Shown here piece after piece: positions 7,470 to 17,150 of a DNA stretch of 34,632 bases; the first letter of the stretch is position 1, and every line of letters begins with the position of its first letter. The DNA comes from Elusimicrobiota bacterium (lineage in GTDB: Bacteria > Elusimicrobiota > Elusimicrobia > UBA1565 > UBA9628). The stretch spans positions 1 through 34,632 of the forward strand of contig DAHVWT010000014.1 of the NCBI GenBank assembly GCA_027327915.1, given 5' to 3'. Below the pieces are notes generated by a model. That model was not told the DNA's origin, did no database searches, and saw only the letters and a list, made by a program, of their open reading frames with translations. The translations under genes and the position numbers were made by a program.

Positions 7470-9712
7470 GGCCCGCCGGTCCCCCAGGGCTTCGAGGCCT
7501 GATCGGGCCACCATTCCGATTCCCAATTGCGCTCCGTCGCCTTCTGGCGTTGGGCGGCGCTGGGTTCGGTGAGGCTGCCGAAGCGCAAGGTTACCATGAA
7601 CTTCACCTCCTCGACGCCGGGGCGGAAGATGAAGTTCAACTGGGTCATGAAGTCGTGCCAAAGCTTGCGGACGGAGAGCTCCTTGTCGAAGAGCTGGAAT
7701 TCGCCCAAACGATAGAAGGCGTTGGGCGTCGTCATCGCCGCGCGCAACGCCCCCACGAACTGCCACGTGCTGCCCCAGGGGCGCCAGCCGAACTGGATGT
7801 TGGCGACATAGGAGGAGCTTTCTCCCACGTCGAAGCCGACGCTCGTGTCGAGGAAGGTCTGGGAGAGCTGGCCCCAGGTGGCGTCCGCCAGGAAATTCTG
7901 GTTGCCGTAGGCGACGCTGTAGGAGTCGTGCAGGGTGAAGTTGAGATTCGGCCGCGCGAGGTAGGTCGCATCCACCGTGATGGGCTCGAAGCGCTCCTTC
8001 GTGGTGAGAGTCTGGTCCCGGTAATGGGCGAAGTTGTAGCCCGACACCGCGCGGATGGTCGAGTTCGTTCCAATGATCTTGAAATACTCCAGGCTGGCCA
8101 TGTTCGCCTCGACGCCGTAGTCCTCGGCGGAGGAATCCGTCAGAAAGGAGTTGGCCCTCTGCCGGCCGCGGTAGATGTCGATCAAATCCACTTGGCCGGG
8201 GGCCCCGTTGTAGCGCAAATCGCCCTTGGCGCTGTAGCGACCGACGAAGGCGTCCGTGCTCGCCGTCACGGTCCCGTTCTCTCCGGGAGAATAGGCTTGC
8301 CTGTAATAGCCCGCCGTATAGGCCAAGGTCGGCAGGAAGCTCAAGTGCCTGTTAAGGACGAATTCCTTGTCCCCTTGCCACCCGACGGTGGCGTCCCTTT
8401 GCGTGAGCCCGTTGTTGTAGATGTCGAGCTGGGAGGCGGGGGTATTCGCGTACCAGGGGGTGGCCGTCACCGCGCCTTGCTGGGGAAGGCCCAGGGTGTA
8501 ACTGTTCTCGACATGGGCCTCGAAGAGGTTGACCCACGGCACCTTCTTGAACTTCAAGGCGGTCGTTTGAAAGTCCCCGGAGAAGCTGTCCTGCACTTTC
8601 TGAAACGAGAGCAGGTTGGGGCCGGGGTTATCCTGGCGCGAGTAGGCGGCGCGGGCGACATAGGCGGATGTCGTGTAGTAGATCGAGCCGTCGGTGATCA
8701 GGTAAGGGGCGATCGGGAAGACGTTGCCGCGCTGGTAGTCGTTGGCGAAGTACGGGTCCGACATCTTCTGGATGCGGGCTTGGAAGGCCGTGTTCTTGTT
8801 CAGCTGCTGGTAGGTGTTCGCGGTGATGTCCCATCGCTCGTGCGTGAGGCCCTGCTCCCCGAACTGGTTGTCCGTCTTTCCGGCCTCGTTGATGTTGTAG
8901 AGGTAGATCGACGTGCGGTGGTTGACGCTCTGATGCTGGTTGAAGTAGAGCCCGTAGCCCACGCCCTCGTTGGTGTACTCGTCCACCATGTCCCGCATGT
9001 AGACCTGCGAGCTGAAGTGCACCGTGAGCATCCCGTGGACGGCATAGCCGTTTCTGGGGTCATAGCCGGGCATGACCATCGGCTGGAGGAACGGCGTCTG
9101 GCCCGCGGGGACGATGGACTTGTAGAAAAAAGGGAAGTAAAAAAGGGGCTTCTGGCCGAGATAAAAGACCGTGTTGCGCGCCAGGAGATAGTGCTGGGGA
9201 TAGACGGTGAGCTTTGAGGCGTGGAAGTGGTAATGGGGCTTGGGCACGAGATCGCAGCTCGTGAAGTCCGCGTCCCAATAATCGACGTGGTGGTCGGACC
9301 AAAGAATGCTTTTGGGCGCGTGGACGCGCCAGAAGCCGGAGCCGGCGGAGACGTTGTCGACCGTTCCGGAGCGCGACATGAAGTCGAAGGATCCTGGATT
9401 TCCGTAGATGGCGTTTTCGCCGTCCGAGAGGAAAAATGGCCCCGCCGACCAGCAGAACCGGCGTTGCGTGTCGATCCAGAGATCATTCGACTTGATCGTC
9501 CAGGTCGACTCCGTGATCTTGGCGTGGCCGTTGAGGTGGACGAAGGCGTTCGTGCTGACGTAATCGACATGGTCCGCGCTGAAGTCGATCCGGGGCGTGG
9601 CGCTTGAGTAGGCGGGGCCTGGCGGGAGGGGGTAGCCAAAGGAGAAGTCTTGGGCCGCCAACGGAGCGCAACATAAAAGCGCCGCCGCGAGAACCCCCCG
9701 GAATCGTGGCAA
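7466..9712 (-). CDS. lptD: LPS-assembly outer-membrane protein LptD
   Basis: LptD forms the outer-membrane beta barrel and periplasmic OstA domain that deliver lipopolysaccharide to the cell surface. The 748-residue product has a signal peptide (about residues 1-20), an OstA-like beta-jellyroll region (starting around DHVDYVSTNAFVHLNGHAKI) and then the family hallmark around LLARNTVFYLGQKPLFYFPFFYKS. A long barrel region rich in Tyr, Phe, Asn and Thr follows. Length is near that of E. coli LptD (about 784). The start is TTG at 9712: there is an in-frame TGA about 20 bases upstream and no ATG or GTG before the signal peptide. The cysteine pattern that forms disulfides in E. coli LptD is not evident. 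The stop codon overlaps that of the convergent 727-residue gene. Confidence 0.9.
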   Translation of the reverse strand: MPRFRGVLAAALLCCAPLAAQDFSFGYPLPPGPAYSSATPRIDFSADHVDYVSTNAFVHLNGHAKITESTWTIKSNDLWIDTQRRFCWSAGPFFLSDGENAIYGNPGSFDFMSRSGTVDNVSAGSGFWRVHAPKSILWSDHHVDYWDADFTSCDLVPKPHYHFHASKLTVYPQHYLLARNTVFYLGQKPLFYFPFFYKSIVPAGQTPFLQPMVMPGYDPRNGYAVHGMLTVHFSSQVYMRDMVDEYTNEGVGYGLYFNQHQSVNHRTSIYLYNINEAGKTDNQFGEQGLTHERWDITANTYQQLNKNTAFQARIQKMSDPYFANDYQRGNVFPIAPYLITDGSIYYTTSAYVARAAYSRQDNPGPNLLSFQKVQDSFSGDFQTTALKFKKVPWVNLFEAHVENSYTLGLPQQGAVTATPWYANTPASQLDIYNNGLTQRDATVGWQGDKEFVLNRHLSFLPTLAYTAGYYRQAYSPGENGTVTASTDAFVGRYSAKGDLRYNGAPGQVDLIDIYRGRQRANSFLTDSSAEDYGVEANMASLEYFKIIGTNSTIRAVSGYNFAHYRDQTLTTKERFEPITVDATYLARPNLNFTLHDSYSVAYGNQNFLADATWGQLSQTFLDTSVGFDVGESSSYVANIQFGWRPWGSTWQFVGALRAAMTTPNAFYRLGEFQLFDKELSVRKLWHDFMTQLNFIFRPGVEEVKFMVTLRFGSLTEPSAAQRQKATERNWESEWWPDQASKPWGTGGP

Positions 9713-9720
9713 ACGCGGTA

Positions 9721-9749
9721 AGGTTAACCTGCGCTTTCCTGTTTGTCAA
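9721..9749 (-). promoter_or_regulatory. Candidate lptD promoter
   Basis: On the minus strand a perfect TTGACA -35 (9749-9744) is followed by a 17-base spacer and a weak -10, TAACCT (9726-9721). This lies between the terminator of the upstream operon and the TTG start at 9712, so a lptD promoter is expected here, but the -10 match is poor. Confidence 0.35.
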
Positions 9750-9760
9750 TAAGTCTTATT

Positions 9761-9803
9761 AAATAGAAAAAGAGATCCTCGCGAAGTGAAAACTCGCGAG
9801 GAT
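9761..9803 (-). terminator. Intrinsic terminator of the rpmE-M13 operon
   Basis: A perfect 10-base-pair inverted repeat (9775-9784 with 9794-9803, arms ATCCTCGCGA/TCGCGAGGAT) encloses a 9-base loop. On the minus strand it is followed by CTCTTTTTCTATTT, a U-rich tail. It lies 26 bases after the stop of the M13 peptidase gene and separates that operon from lptD. Confidence 0.9.
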
Positions 9804-9829
9804 AAACAGAAGGCGAAATTAGGCGCCGA

Positions 9830-12070
9830 CTACCAGACCCGGCATTCCGGGTGGCGGACCATGGGGGAGTTCGCCGGGCAACGGAAAGCTTCTTGGAACT
9901 CCGGCATGTTCATGAGCACCCCGTTGACGCGGTAGCGCCCGGGGGAGTGCGGGTCGGTGCGCGCCTGGAGAACGGCTGCCTGGGCGGTCTTGTTCTCGCA
10001 CCAAATTTGCGCATAGCTGACGAAAAAGGTTTGTTCGGGGCTCATCGGGCCCCCGGGATCCGCAGCCAGGGACTGACCGGGTCGCGACGCCTTGAGGGCC
10101 TTGAGGGCGATGCGGACGCCGCCGTTGTCCGCGGTGTTCTCTCCCAAAGTGAGCTTGCCGTTCACATGCACCGTTCCGGTCGCGACGAAGCCCGAGTATT
10201 CCTTGACAAGGCAATCCGAGCGTTTTTTGAAGGCCCGCGCGTCCTTTTTCGTCCACCAGTCGCGGCGATTGCCGTCGGCGTCGTACTGGCGGCCCTGGTC
10301 GTCGAAGCCGTGAGTCATTTCATGCCCGATGACGGCGCCGATCCCGCCAAGGTTCTGGGGCGCGGAGAATTTGTTTGAGTAGAAGGGAGGCTGGAGAATT
10401 CCCGCCGGGAAGTTGATGTTGTTTTGCAGGGGATCGTAGTAGGCATTGACCGTCGGCGGCGTCATGTCCCAATCGTTTTTGTCGACGGGCTTTCCGATCT
10501 TGTTCAAGGTCCGGCGCGCCTCGAAAAGAGTCGCGTTGCGGACGTTGCCGACCAGGTCGTCCGGGGAAACGGCGACCGAGGAGTAGTCCTTCCATTGGGA
10601 CGGGTAGCCGATCTTGTTCGCGATGGCGGCGAGCTTGACCAGCGCCCGCTTTTTCGTCTCGGGAGTCATCCAAGGGAGATCCTGGAGGTCTCCGTCGAAG
10701 GCGCGCTCCAGGGCTTGGACCATTGCCAGGGCGTCTTTTTTCTCCTGGGGCTTAAATTTGAGCTTGACGTAGGCGCGGCCGAGGGCGTCGCCCAGGCTGC
10801 GGTCCGTGAGGGCGACGCAGCGTTTCCAGCGCGGGGAGATTTCTTTTTGTCCCGAGAGGATCTTGCCAAAAAACGAGAAATTCTCGTCGACCAAGCCCCT
10901 CGAGAGGAGCGGAGCGAAGGCGTGGATGGTTTTCCAGCGCAGGAAGGCCTTCCAGTCGTCGAGCGGGGCGCTGGCCAAGAGGCCGTCCATGCCCTTGAAG
11001 AATCCGGGAACGGCGACGTTGAGGCTCGTGAACGCCGGGGCGCCGACGCCCCGGAGGTATGCCTGCCAGTCGAAATGGGGGGTCTGCCGCATGAGTTCGG
11101 AGAGCTTTGTCATGTGGTAAACCTTGGCGGGGTCGCGCCTCTCGACGTTGCCCATCGAGACCTTGGCAAGCGCGGTTTCGAGGGAGAGGATCCGGGCGGC
11201 GTCCATGGCGGCGCGCGAATCGGACTCGCCTGAGAGCACAAGCATCTTGTGGATGTGGGTTCGGTATTGTTCGCGGAGCTTGCGCGAGTCGGGGTCCTTG
11301 TCGAGGTAGTAATCCCGCTCGGGAAGGCCGAGCCCCCCTTGGTCCGCCGCCGCGATCTCCATCTTGGCGTTCATGTCGTCCGGCTGCGAGCCGAGGTTGA
11401 AAAGGATCCCGCCAGTCTCGAGATCGAGCTTGGCAAGCTCGGCGGGGATGTCGGTCTTGGACTTCAGGGCCGCGATCGCGTCGAGCTCCTCTTGGATCGG
11501 CTTGACGCCCGCCTTGTCGACGCGGCTCTCGTCCATGCAGGATTTGTAGAAGTCACCGATCTTCCGGGCGTCCGATTTCTTGCCGAGTTCCGGCCGGGAG
11601 GACTTTATGAGAATCCGCTTGAGGACCAGCCGGTTTTGCTCCGCGAGCTCCGAGAACGTTCCCCAGCGGGATTGGTCGGCGGGGATGGGGTTGCGCGCCA
11701 TCCAAGGTCCGCAGGCGTACTGGAAGAAGTCGGCGCAAGGGTTGACGGAGGGGTCGACCGGCATGAGGCCTCGATGCCCGAAGGAGGCGTCGCGGGAAAG
11801 GCTCGCGAGGGGGTTCGATGCGGGCGCCGCGGAGTTCCGGCGGGAACCCGCATTGTCGAAAAGCTTGGCGGCGGCGGGGGCCTGGCGGGCGGCGGCGAGT
11901 TTGGCCAAAGCGGATGAGACGGGCGGAGGGGTCTTCCCATTGTCTCGCGAGACGGATGGAGCCGCGACGGCGGCCGAGCTTTCCGTCACGGAAGACCGGG
12001 CGCCTGCGAGGGCTTGGATGGGCGGCGCCGCGGCCAAAGCGAGCACCAACGCCGATATTAAGAGGCGCAT
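9830..12070 (-). CDS. Exported M13-family metallopeptidase (neprilysin/PepO-like)
   Basis: This zinc endopeptidase cleaves oligopeptides and is expected in the periplasm or outside the cell. The ATG at 12070 starts a clear signal peptide (MRLLISALVLALAAAP); the frame is open to 12181 but that part is a shadow of folC. A Pro/Ala/Ser-rich linker to about residue 100 precedes the M13 N-terminal domain (FFQYACGPWM). The catalytic site is complete: HEMTH at 583-587 and the third-ligand motif E644-NTA-D648, with NAYYDP and NINFPAGILQPPFY before it and the conserved C-terminal CRVW. The mature domain is of normal length. The start overlaps the end of folC by 13 bases, and a terminator follows the stop, so it is the last gene of the rpmE operon. 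Confidence 0.95.
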   Translation of the reverse strand: MRLLISALVLALAAAPPIQALAGARSSVTESSAAVAAPSVSRDNGKTPPPVSSALAKLAAARQAPAAAKLFDNAGSRRNSAAPASNPLASLSRDASFGHRGLMPVDPSVNPCADFFQYACGPWMARNPIPADQSRWGTFSELAEQNRLVLKRILIKSSRPELGKKSDARKIGDFYKSCMDESRVDKAGVKPIQEELDAIAALKSKTDIPAELAKLDLETGGILFNLGSQPDDMNAKMEIAAADQGGLGLPERDYYLDKDPDSRKLREQYRTHIHKMLVLSGESDSRAAMDAARILSLETALAKVSMGNVERRDPAKVYHMTKLSELMRQTPHFDWQAYLRGVGAPAFTSLNVAVPGFFKGMDGLLASAPLDDWKAFLRWKTIHAFAPLLSRGLVDENFSFFGKILSGQKEISPRWKRCVALTDRSLGDALGRAYVKLKFKPQEKKDALAMVQALERAFDGDLQDLPWMTPETKKRALVKLAAIANKIGYPSQWKDYSSVAVSPDDLVGNVRNATLFEARRTLNKIGKPVDKNDWDMTPPTVNAYYDPLQNNINFPAGILQPPFYSNKFSAPQNLGGIGAVIGHEMTHGFDDQGRQYDADGNRRDWWTKKDARAFKKRSDCLVKEYSGFVATGTVHVNGKLTLGENTADNGGVRIALKALKASRPGQSLAADPGGPMSPEQTFFVSYAQIWCENKTAQAAVLQARTDPHSPGRYRVNGVLMNMPEFQEAFRCPANSPMVRHPECRVW

Positions 12071-13361
12071 GGCGCCAAGTCTATCAAGTTTTGACCCGCC
12101 GCCAGGAGATCGTTCACCCGAGAGGCGAGATACAGGGAGCCGGAGACGACGGCGACGGGAGGTCCGTCCGACCGGAGCCAATTCTTGAAGGCTTCGTCGA
12201 AAACGGGAGCAATCGACGTCTGGGTCTCGGGCGCACGGCGGCCCAGGAGGCGCGCGAGATCCCGGGATTCAAGGGCGCGGGCTCCCGGCGGCTGGGTCGC
12301 CGCCGCGCGCTTCATGAGCGGCCCAAGGGTTGCAAGGACGGCTTCGGCGTCCTTGCCGCGATTGAAGCCTAGAAACCAGAGAGAATCTTGCCGGAGGAAG
12401 GGAGAGCGCTCCCATGTCGCGCGAAGGTTACGCGCGGCCTCGACGTTATGGGCCCCGTCGATGACGACGGTCTTGCCGCCGGCCCGAAGGACCTGGAATC
12501 GACACGGCCACGACAGGCGCGAGAGGCCGCGGCGGATGGAGTCGGGAGCGATCCTCCGCCGGTAATCGGACGGCAGGCGCAGGAGAACGGCGGCCGCCAA
12601 GGAGGCGTTGCGGCGCTGTCGTTCGCCGAGAACCGAAAGAGTGATACTCGTGCCGTCCTCGGACGTCAACTTCTGCCAGTTTCCTTCCCAATCGATGAGG
12701 CCGGCGGACCAGGATTCGGGGACGACGTCCAGGGAAGCGCCCAGCCTCGCGGCTTGCGCGCGCAGGACATCCAGCGCCTCGGGCTTGAGCTCGGGGCAGA
12801 TCGCCGGAGATCCGGCCTTGAAGACGGCGGCTTTTTCCAGGGCGATGCTTCGGATGTCGGCGCCGAGCGCCCCGGCGTGGTCGTAGTCGACCGAGGTGAC
12901 GACGCCGGCCAGGGGCCGATCAAAGACGTTTGTCGCGTCTCGTCTCGCGCCGACTCCGGCCTCCACGATCGCGATGTCGACCTTTTCTGCGGAAAAGAAA
13001 AGAAAAGCGGCCGCCGTCAGCAGCTCGAAATAACTGAGCGGAGCCGGGCCCTCGGCGGCGAAGACCCTCTCGAGGAGGCCCGCGAATGCGTCTTCTTCCA
13101 TCCAACGGCCGCGCAGACGGATGCGCTCCCTCACGCAGGAAAGATGGGGGGAGACGTAAAGCCCCGTTTTGAAGCCCGATTCCCTCAGGATCGATTCGAG
13201 CATCGCGGCGACGGAGCCTTTGCCGTTGGTGCCCGCGACGTGGATGGCGGGGAGGGCCCGTTGGGGATCGCCCAGGCGAGCGAGGGTCCGCTTGAATTTT
13301 TCCAGATCGGAGGCGATGCCCGAGACGCCGCGCTCATCAAGAGCTTGGGCGTGCGAAAAAG

Positions 13362-13365
<4 letters not shown>
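12058..13365 (-). CDS. folC: Folylpolyglutamate synthase / dihydrofolate synthase
   Basis: FolC adds L-glutamate to dihydropteroate and to folates, using ATP. The 435-residue product has the Mur-ligase-type P-loop AGTNGKGSVAAML near residues 44-56, the SPHLSCVRERIRL segment typical of FolC, the EAGVGARRDATNV motif and the VIDGAHN motif of the C-terminal domain. Two positions differ slightly from the commonest family text: GVGARRDATNV rather than GLGGRLDATN, and DYDHAGALG rather than DH...LG. Neither removes a known catalytic residue that I can identify. It starts with a 4-base ATGA overlap with the murA stop and ends overlapping the M13 gene start, so translation is probably coupled. Other folate genes are not in the window. 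Confidence 0.93.
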
Positions 13366-14615
<1,250 letters not shown>

Positions 14616-15488
14616 CTAACGGGCTCCTCGGCGCGCGAGCGCGATCCGGTCGAGGCCCTCCGAGTCCTTGATGACCTTGACGTCCAGGAAGCCTTGCCGG
14701 CGCAGAAGACATCGGACCCTCTCCGCCTGCCCGAAGCCCATCTCAAGCGCCACAAGCCCCTTTATCTTGAGGCAGCGTGCCGCGCGTCCGATGACTCGCG
14801 CGATGGCGTCCAGGCCGTCCGGCCCGCCGTCCAAGGCGCGGCGGGGTTCGCGGCGGACCTCGGGCTCGAGGGAGGCGATCTCGGCGGTCGGGATGTAGGG
14901 GGGATTGGAAATCACGAGATCGGCCCAGGGTTTCTCCCCGGCGGGGGGGCGCCTCAAGTCCTCTTGAAGAATTCGGATGTTTTTCAGACCGGCCGCCCGG
15001 GCGTTGAGCCTCGCTGTTCGCAGGGCCGCGGCGGCGATATCCGTCGCGACAACGCGAGCCTCCGGAAAGGACTTGGCGAGCGCGATCGCGATCGCGCCGC
15101 TCCCGGTCCCGATGTCGAGAATGCGGCTTGGGAGGGGGCCCTCGGATTTAAGGAGGCCGATGGCGGACGAGACTAAATCCTCGGTGGAAGGCCTGGGGAC
15201 GAGGACGCCGGGACCGACCCGCAGGCTGACGCCTAGGAACGGCTGGTTGCCGAGCACGTAGCCCAGGGGGATTCGGTCAGCGCGCCTCTCGACTTTCCTC
15301 CAAAAGAGTCCCGCGGCCCCGGGCGGCAGGAGCTCCTGCGAGCGCAGAAGCCAGTCGAAACGGCCCGTTTTAAGGCAGTCCGCCATGAGAAATTGCGCGT
15401 TTGCCGCCGGCTCTGGAGCGCCGCACGCTTCAAGCCTTTGTTCGGCCCGCCGGACCCAGTCGGCTATCGTGGCGGCCTTCGAGATCAC
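14616..15488 (-). CDS. prmC: Release factor glutamine methyltransferase
   Basis: PrmC methylates the glutamine of the GGQ motif in RF1 and RF2 using S-adenosylmethionine. The 290-residue product has the helical N-terminal substrate domain, the SAM-binding DIGTGSGAIAIALA loop and the signature SNPPYIP. The start is GTG at 15488, giving a 4-base GTGA overlap with the prfA stop; the frame is open upstream to 16034, but that part is a shadow of prfA. The stop TAG abuts the murA ATG. The prfA-prmC pairing is a widely conserved arrangement: the enzyme and its substrate are made together. Confidence 0.95.
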   Translation of the reverse strand: MISKAATIADWVRRAEQRLEACGAPEPAANAQFLMADCLKTGRFDWLLRSQELLPPGAAGLFWRKVERRADRIPLGYVLGNQPFLGVSLRVGPGVLVPRPSTEDLVSSAIGLLKSEGPLPSRILDIGTGSGAIAIALAKSFPEARVVATDIAAAALRTARLNARAAGLKNIRILQEDLRRPPAGEKPWADLVISNPPYIPTAEIASLEPEVRREPRRALDGGPDGLDAIARVIGRAARCLKIKGLVALEMGFGQAERVRCLLRRQGFLDVKVIKDSEGLDRIALARRGAR

Positions 15489-16534
15489 GCGGCCGCCTCT
15501 TTCTTGGCCAGCTCGGAGCGCATGGTTTCGAGGATGTCCTGGATGTCTCCCTCCATGATGGCCGGAAGATTGAACCAGGAACGCTCCAGGCGATGATCCG
15601 TCAGGCGGTTTTGGGGGAAGTTGTAGGTGCGGATTTTCTCGGAACGGTCGGCGCTCCCGACCTGCTTGCGCCTTTCCTCGCTTTCCCCCGCCTTGGCGGT
15701 TTCCTCGCGGATACGGCCGAGCTTGGCCTGGAGGATCTTGAGGGCCTTGAGCTTGTTTTTGAGTTGCGAGCGCTCGTCCTGGCACTGCACGACGATGCCG
15801 CTCGGCAGATGCGTGATCCGGATGGCTGTCTCGACCTTGTTGACGTTTTGCCCTCCGTGGCCGCCGGCGCGATAGGTGTCGATCTTGAGATCCTCGGGGC
15901 GCACGGGGACCTCCCCCTCTTCCTCGACCTCGGGGAGCACGGCCACCGTCGCCGTCGACGTGTGAATGCGCCCCGACGCCTCGGTCTTGGGCACGCGCTG
16001 CACCCTGTGGACTCCTCCCTCCCACTTGAGCCACGAAAAAACATCCGGTCCCTGGATGTAGAGGGTCGCCTGCTTGATCCCCTTGAGCCCCGTCGTGCTC
16101 ATATCCACGATCTCGGCTTTCCAGCCTCGAGTCTCCGCGAAGCGCCGGTAGAGGCGCAGCAGATCCGCGGCGAAGAGGGCCGCCTCCTCCCCGCCCGCTC
16201 CCGCCCGGACCTCGAGAAAGGCATTGCGGCTGTCGCCGGAGCCTTGCTCGAGGTCACGCAGGATGGCGGATTCGATGCCCCCGATCTTTTCCTCGATGCG
16301 CGGCCTCTCCGCGCGCGCGAGATCGGCCAATTCCTTGTCCGGGGATCGCAGGAGTTCGTCGAGCTCCGCGATCTCATGCTCCAAGCGGGAGACTTCGGAG
16401 GCCCGTGCCGCGAGCGCCGCGAGCTCGCGGTGGCGGCGGCTGATGGTCTTGAGCTCCTCCAGGGGAGGATTCGAGGCGAGGCGCCTCTCGATGTCGGCGA
16501 ATTCCGCCATAAGGGCGGAGAGCCGCGGGTCCAT
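15485..16534 (-). CDS. prfA: Peptide chain release factor 1
   Basis: RF1 recognises UAA and UAG in the ribosomal A site and triggers peptide release. The 349-residue product has the usual helical N-terminal domain, the codon-recognition tripeptide in the P-x-T form (PKT, residues 182-184; RF2 has SPF here) and the catalytic GGQ at 227-229 within GGHGGQNVNKVETA. Size is close to the usual 350-360. It begins 40 bases after rpmE and overlaps prmC by 4 bases. Use of TAG stops in this window (tdk and prmC, for example) fits with a functional RF1. Confidence 0.97.
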   Translation of the reverse strand: MDPRLSALMAEFADIERRLASNPPLEELKTISRRHRELAALAARASEVSRLEHEIAELDELLRSPDKELADLARAERPRIEEKIGGIESAILRDLEQGSGDSRNAFLEVRAGAGGEEAALFAADLLRLYRRFAETRGWKAEIVDMSTTGLKGIKQATLYIQGPDVFSWLKWEGGVHRVQRVPKTEASGRIHTSTATVAVLPEVEEEGEVPVRPEDLKIDTYRAGGHGGQNVNKVETAIRITHLPSGIVVQCQDERSQLKNKLKALKILQAKLGRIREETAKAGESEERRKQVGSADRSEKIRTYNFPQNRLTDHRLERSWFNLPAIMEGDIQDILETMRSELAKKEAAA

Positions 16535-16574
16535 GGTTTAAAGGGAGGGAACAGGGGCTCCCTGGGCGGGAGCG

Positions 16575-16958
16575 CTAGCTCGGGGTGACGGCCGCCGGGG
16601 CCTTGGAGGGCTTGGCGCCGCCTTTCTTGCCGCCCACCGGCTTTTCCTCCGCCTTGCGGGGCGCGGTCGACAGGACGCCCTTTTTGACGGGCTTTGTGCC
16701 GACGGCCGGCATCTTGCGCGAGGTTTTCGAGGGCGCCTTGCGCACGACGGTCTTGCCGCCGGTCGACTTGAAGCGCTTCTCGAAGCGTTCGACGCGCCCA
16801 GCCGTGTCCACGAGCTTTTGCTGGCCGGTGAAGAAGGGGTGGCAGGCCGAGCAGATATCGAGGCGGATGGAACCCTTGGTCGATCGAGTCTCGAAAGTGT
16901 TTCCGCAGGCGCAGACGACTTTAGCCGTGGCGTAGACCGGATGTAAGCTGGCTTTCAT
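16575..16958 (-). CDS. rpmE: Ribosomal protein bL31 with a long basic C-terminal extension
   Basis: bL31 sits on the large subunit and bridges to the small subunit. Residues 1-66 are a normal L31 with the zinc-binding (C+) set C16, C18, C36 and C39 and the HPFFTG segment. The product, however, has 127 residues rather than about 66-80. Residues 67-127 form a low-complexity tail rich in Lys, Ala, Pro and Gly ([12 protein letters not shown]). The tail resembles the disordered basic extensions seen on some ribosomal proteins. It is first in the rpmE-prfA-prmC-murA-folC-M13 operon and follows a strong extended -10 promoter. No clear Shine-Dalgarno is visible. Confidence 0.95.
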   Translation of the reverse strand: MKASLHPVYATAKVVCACGNTFETRSTKGSIRLDICSACHPFFTGQQKLVDTAGRVERFEKRFKSTGGKTVVRKAPSKTSRKMPAVGTKPVKKGVLSTAPRKAEEKPVGGKKGGAKPSKAPAAVTPS

Positions 16959-16975
16959 GGCTTGAATGTCCGGCT

Positions 16976-16984
16976 ATTATAACA
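16976..16984 (-). promoter_or_regulatory. Extended -10 promoter of the rpmE operon
   Basis: The minus strand reads TGT followed by a perfect TATAAT (16981-16976), an extended -10. The -35 region is only AT-rich. The predicted leader is about 12 bases to the ATG at 16958, without a Shine-Dalgarno. Confidence 0.6.
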
Positions 16985-17150
16985 CATCGCGGACCCAAAA
17001 AATTCGTGAATCCTTCACGCGACGCGATCAAGAAAGGCCGCCCCGACGCTGCGGCGACCGCAGCAGCATTCTTGGGCCGGACCATCTTCTTACGCTGAAT
17101 GATCGAAAAAGTCCACGTCAAAGATTTTTATATGATGATACGCACGTTTA

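Noticed and set aside
7550-9217. A 555-codon plus-strand open frame opposite lptD
   Set aside because: It is a GC-rich antisense shadow. The opposite strand encodes a convincing LptD with signal peptide and barrel motifs, while this frame gives a biased Val/Gly/Arg/Glu composition and no motif.
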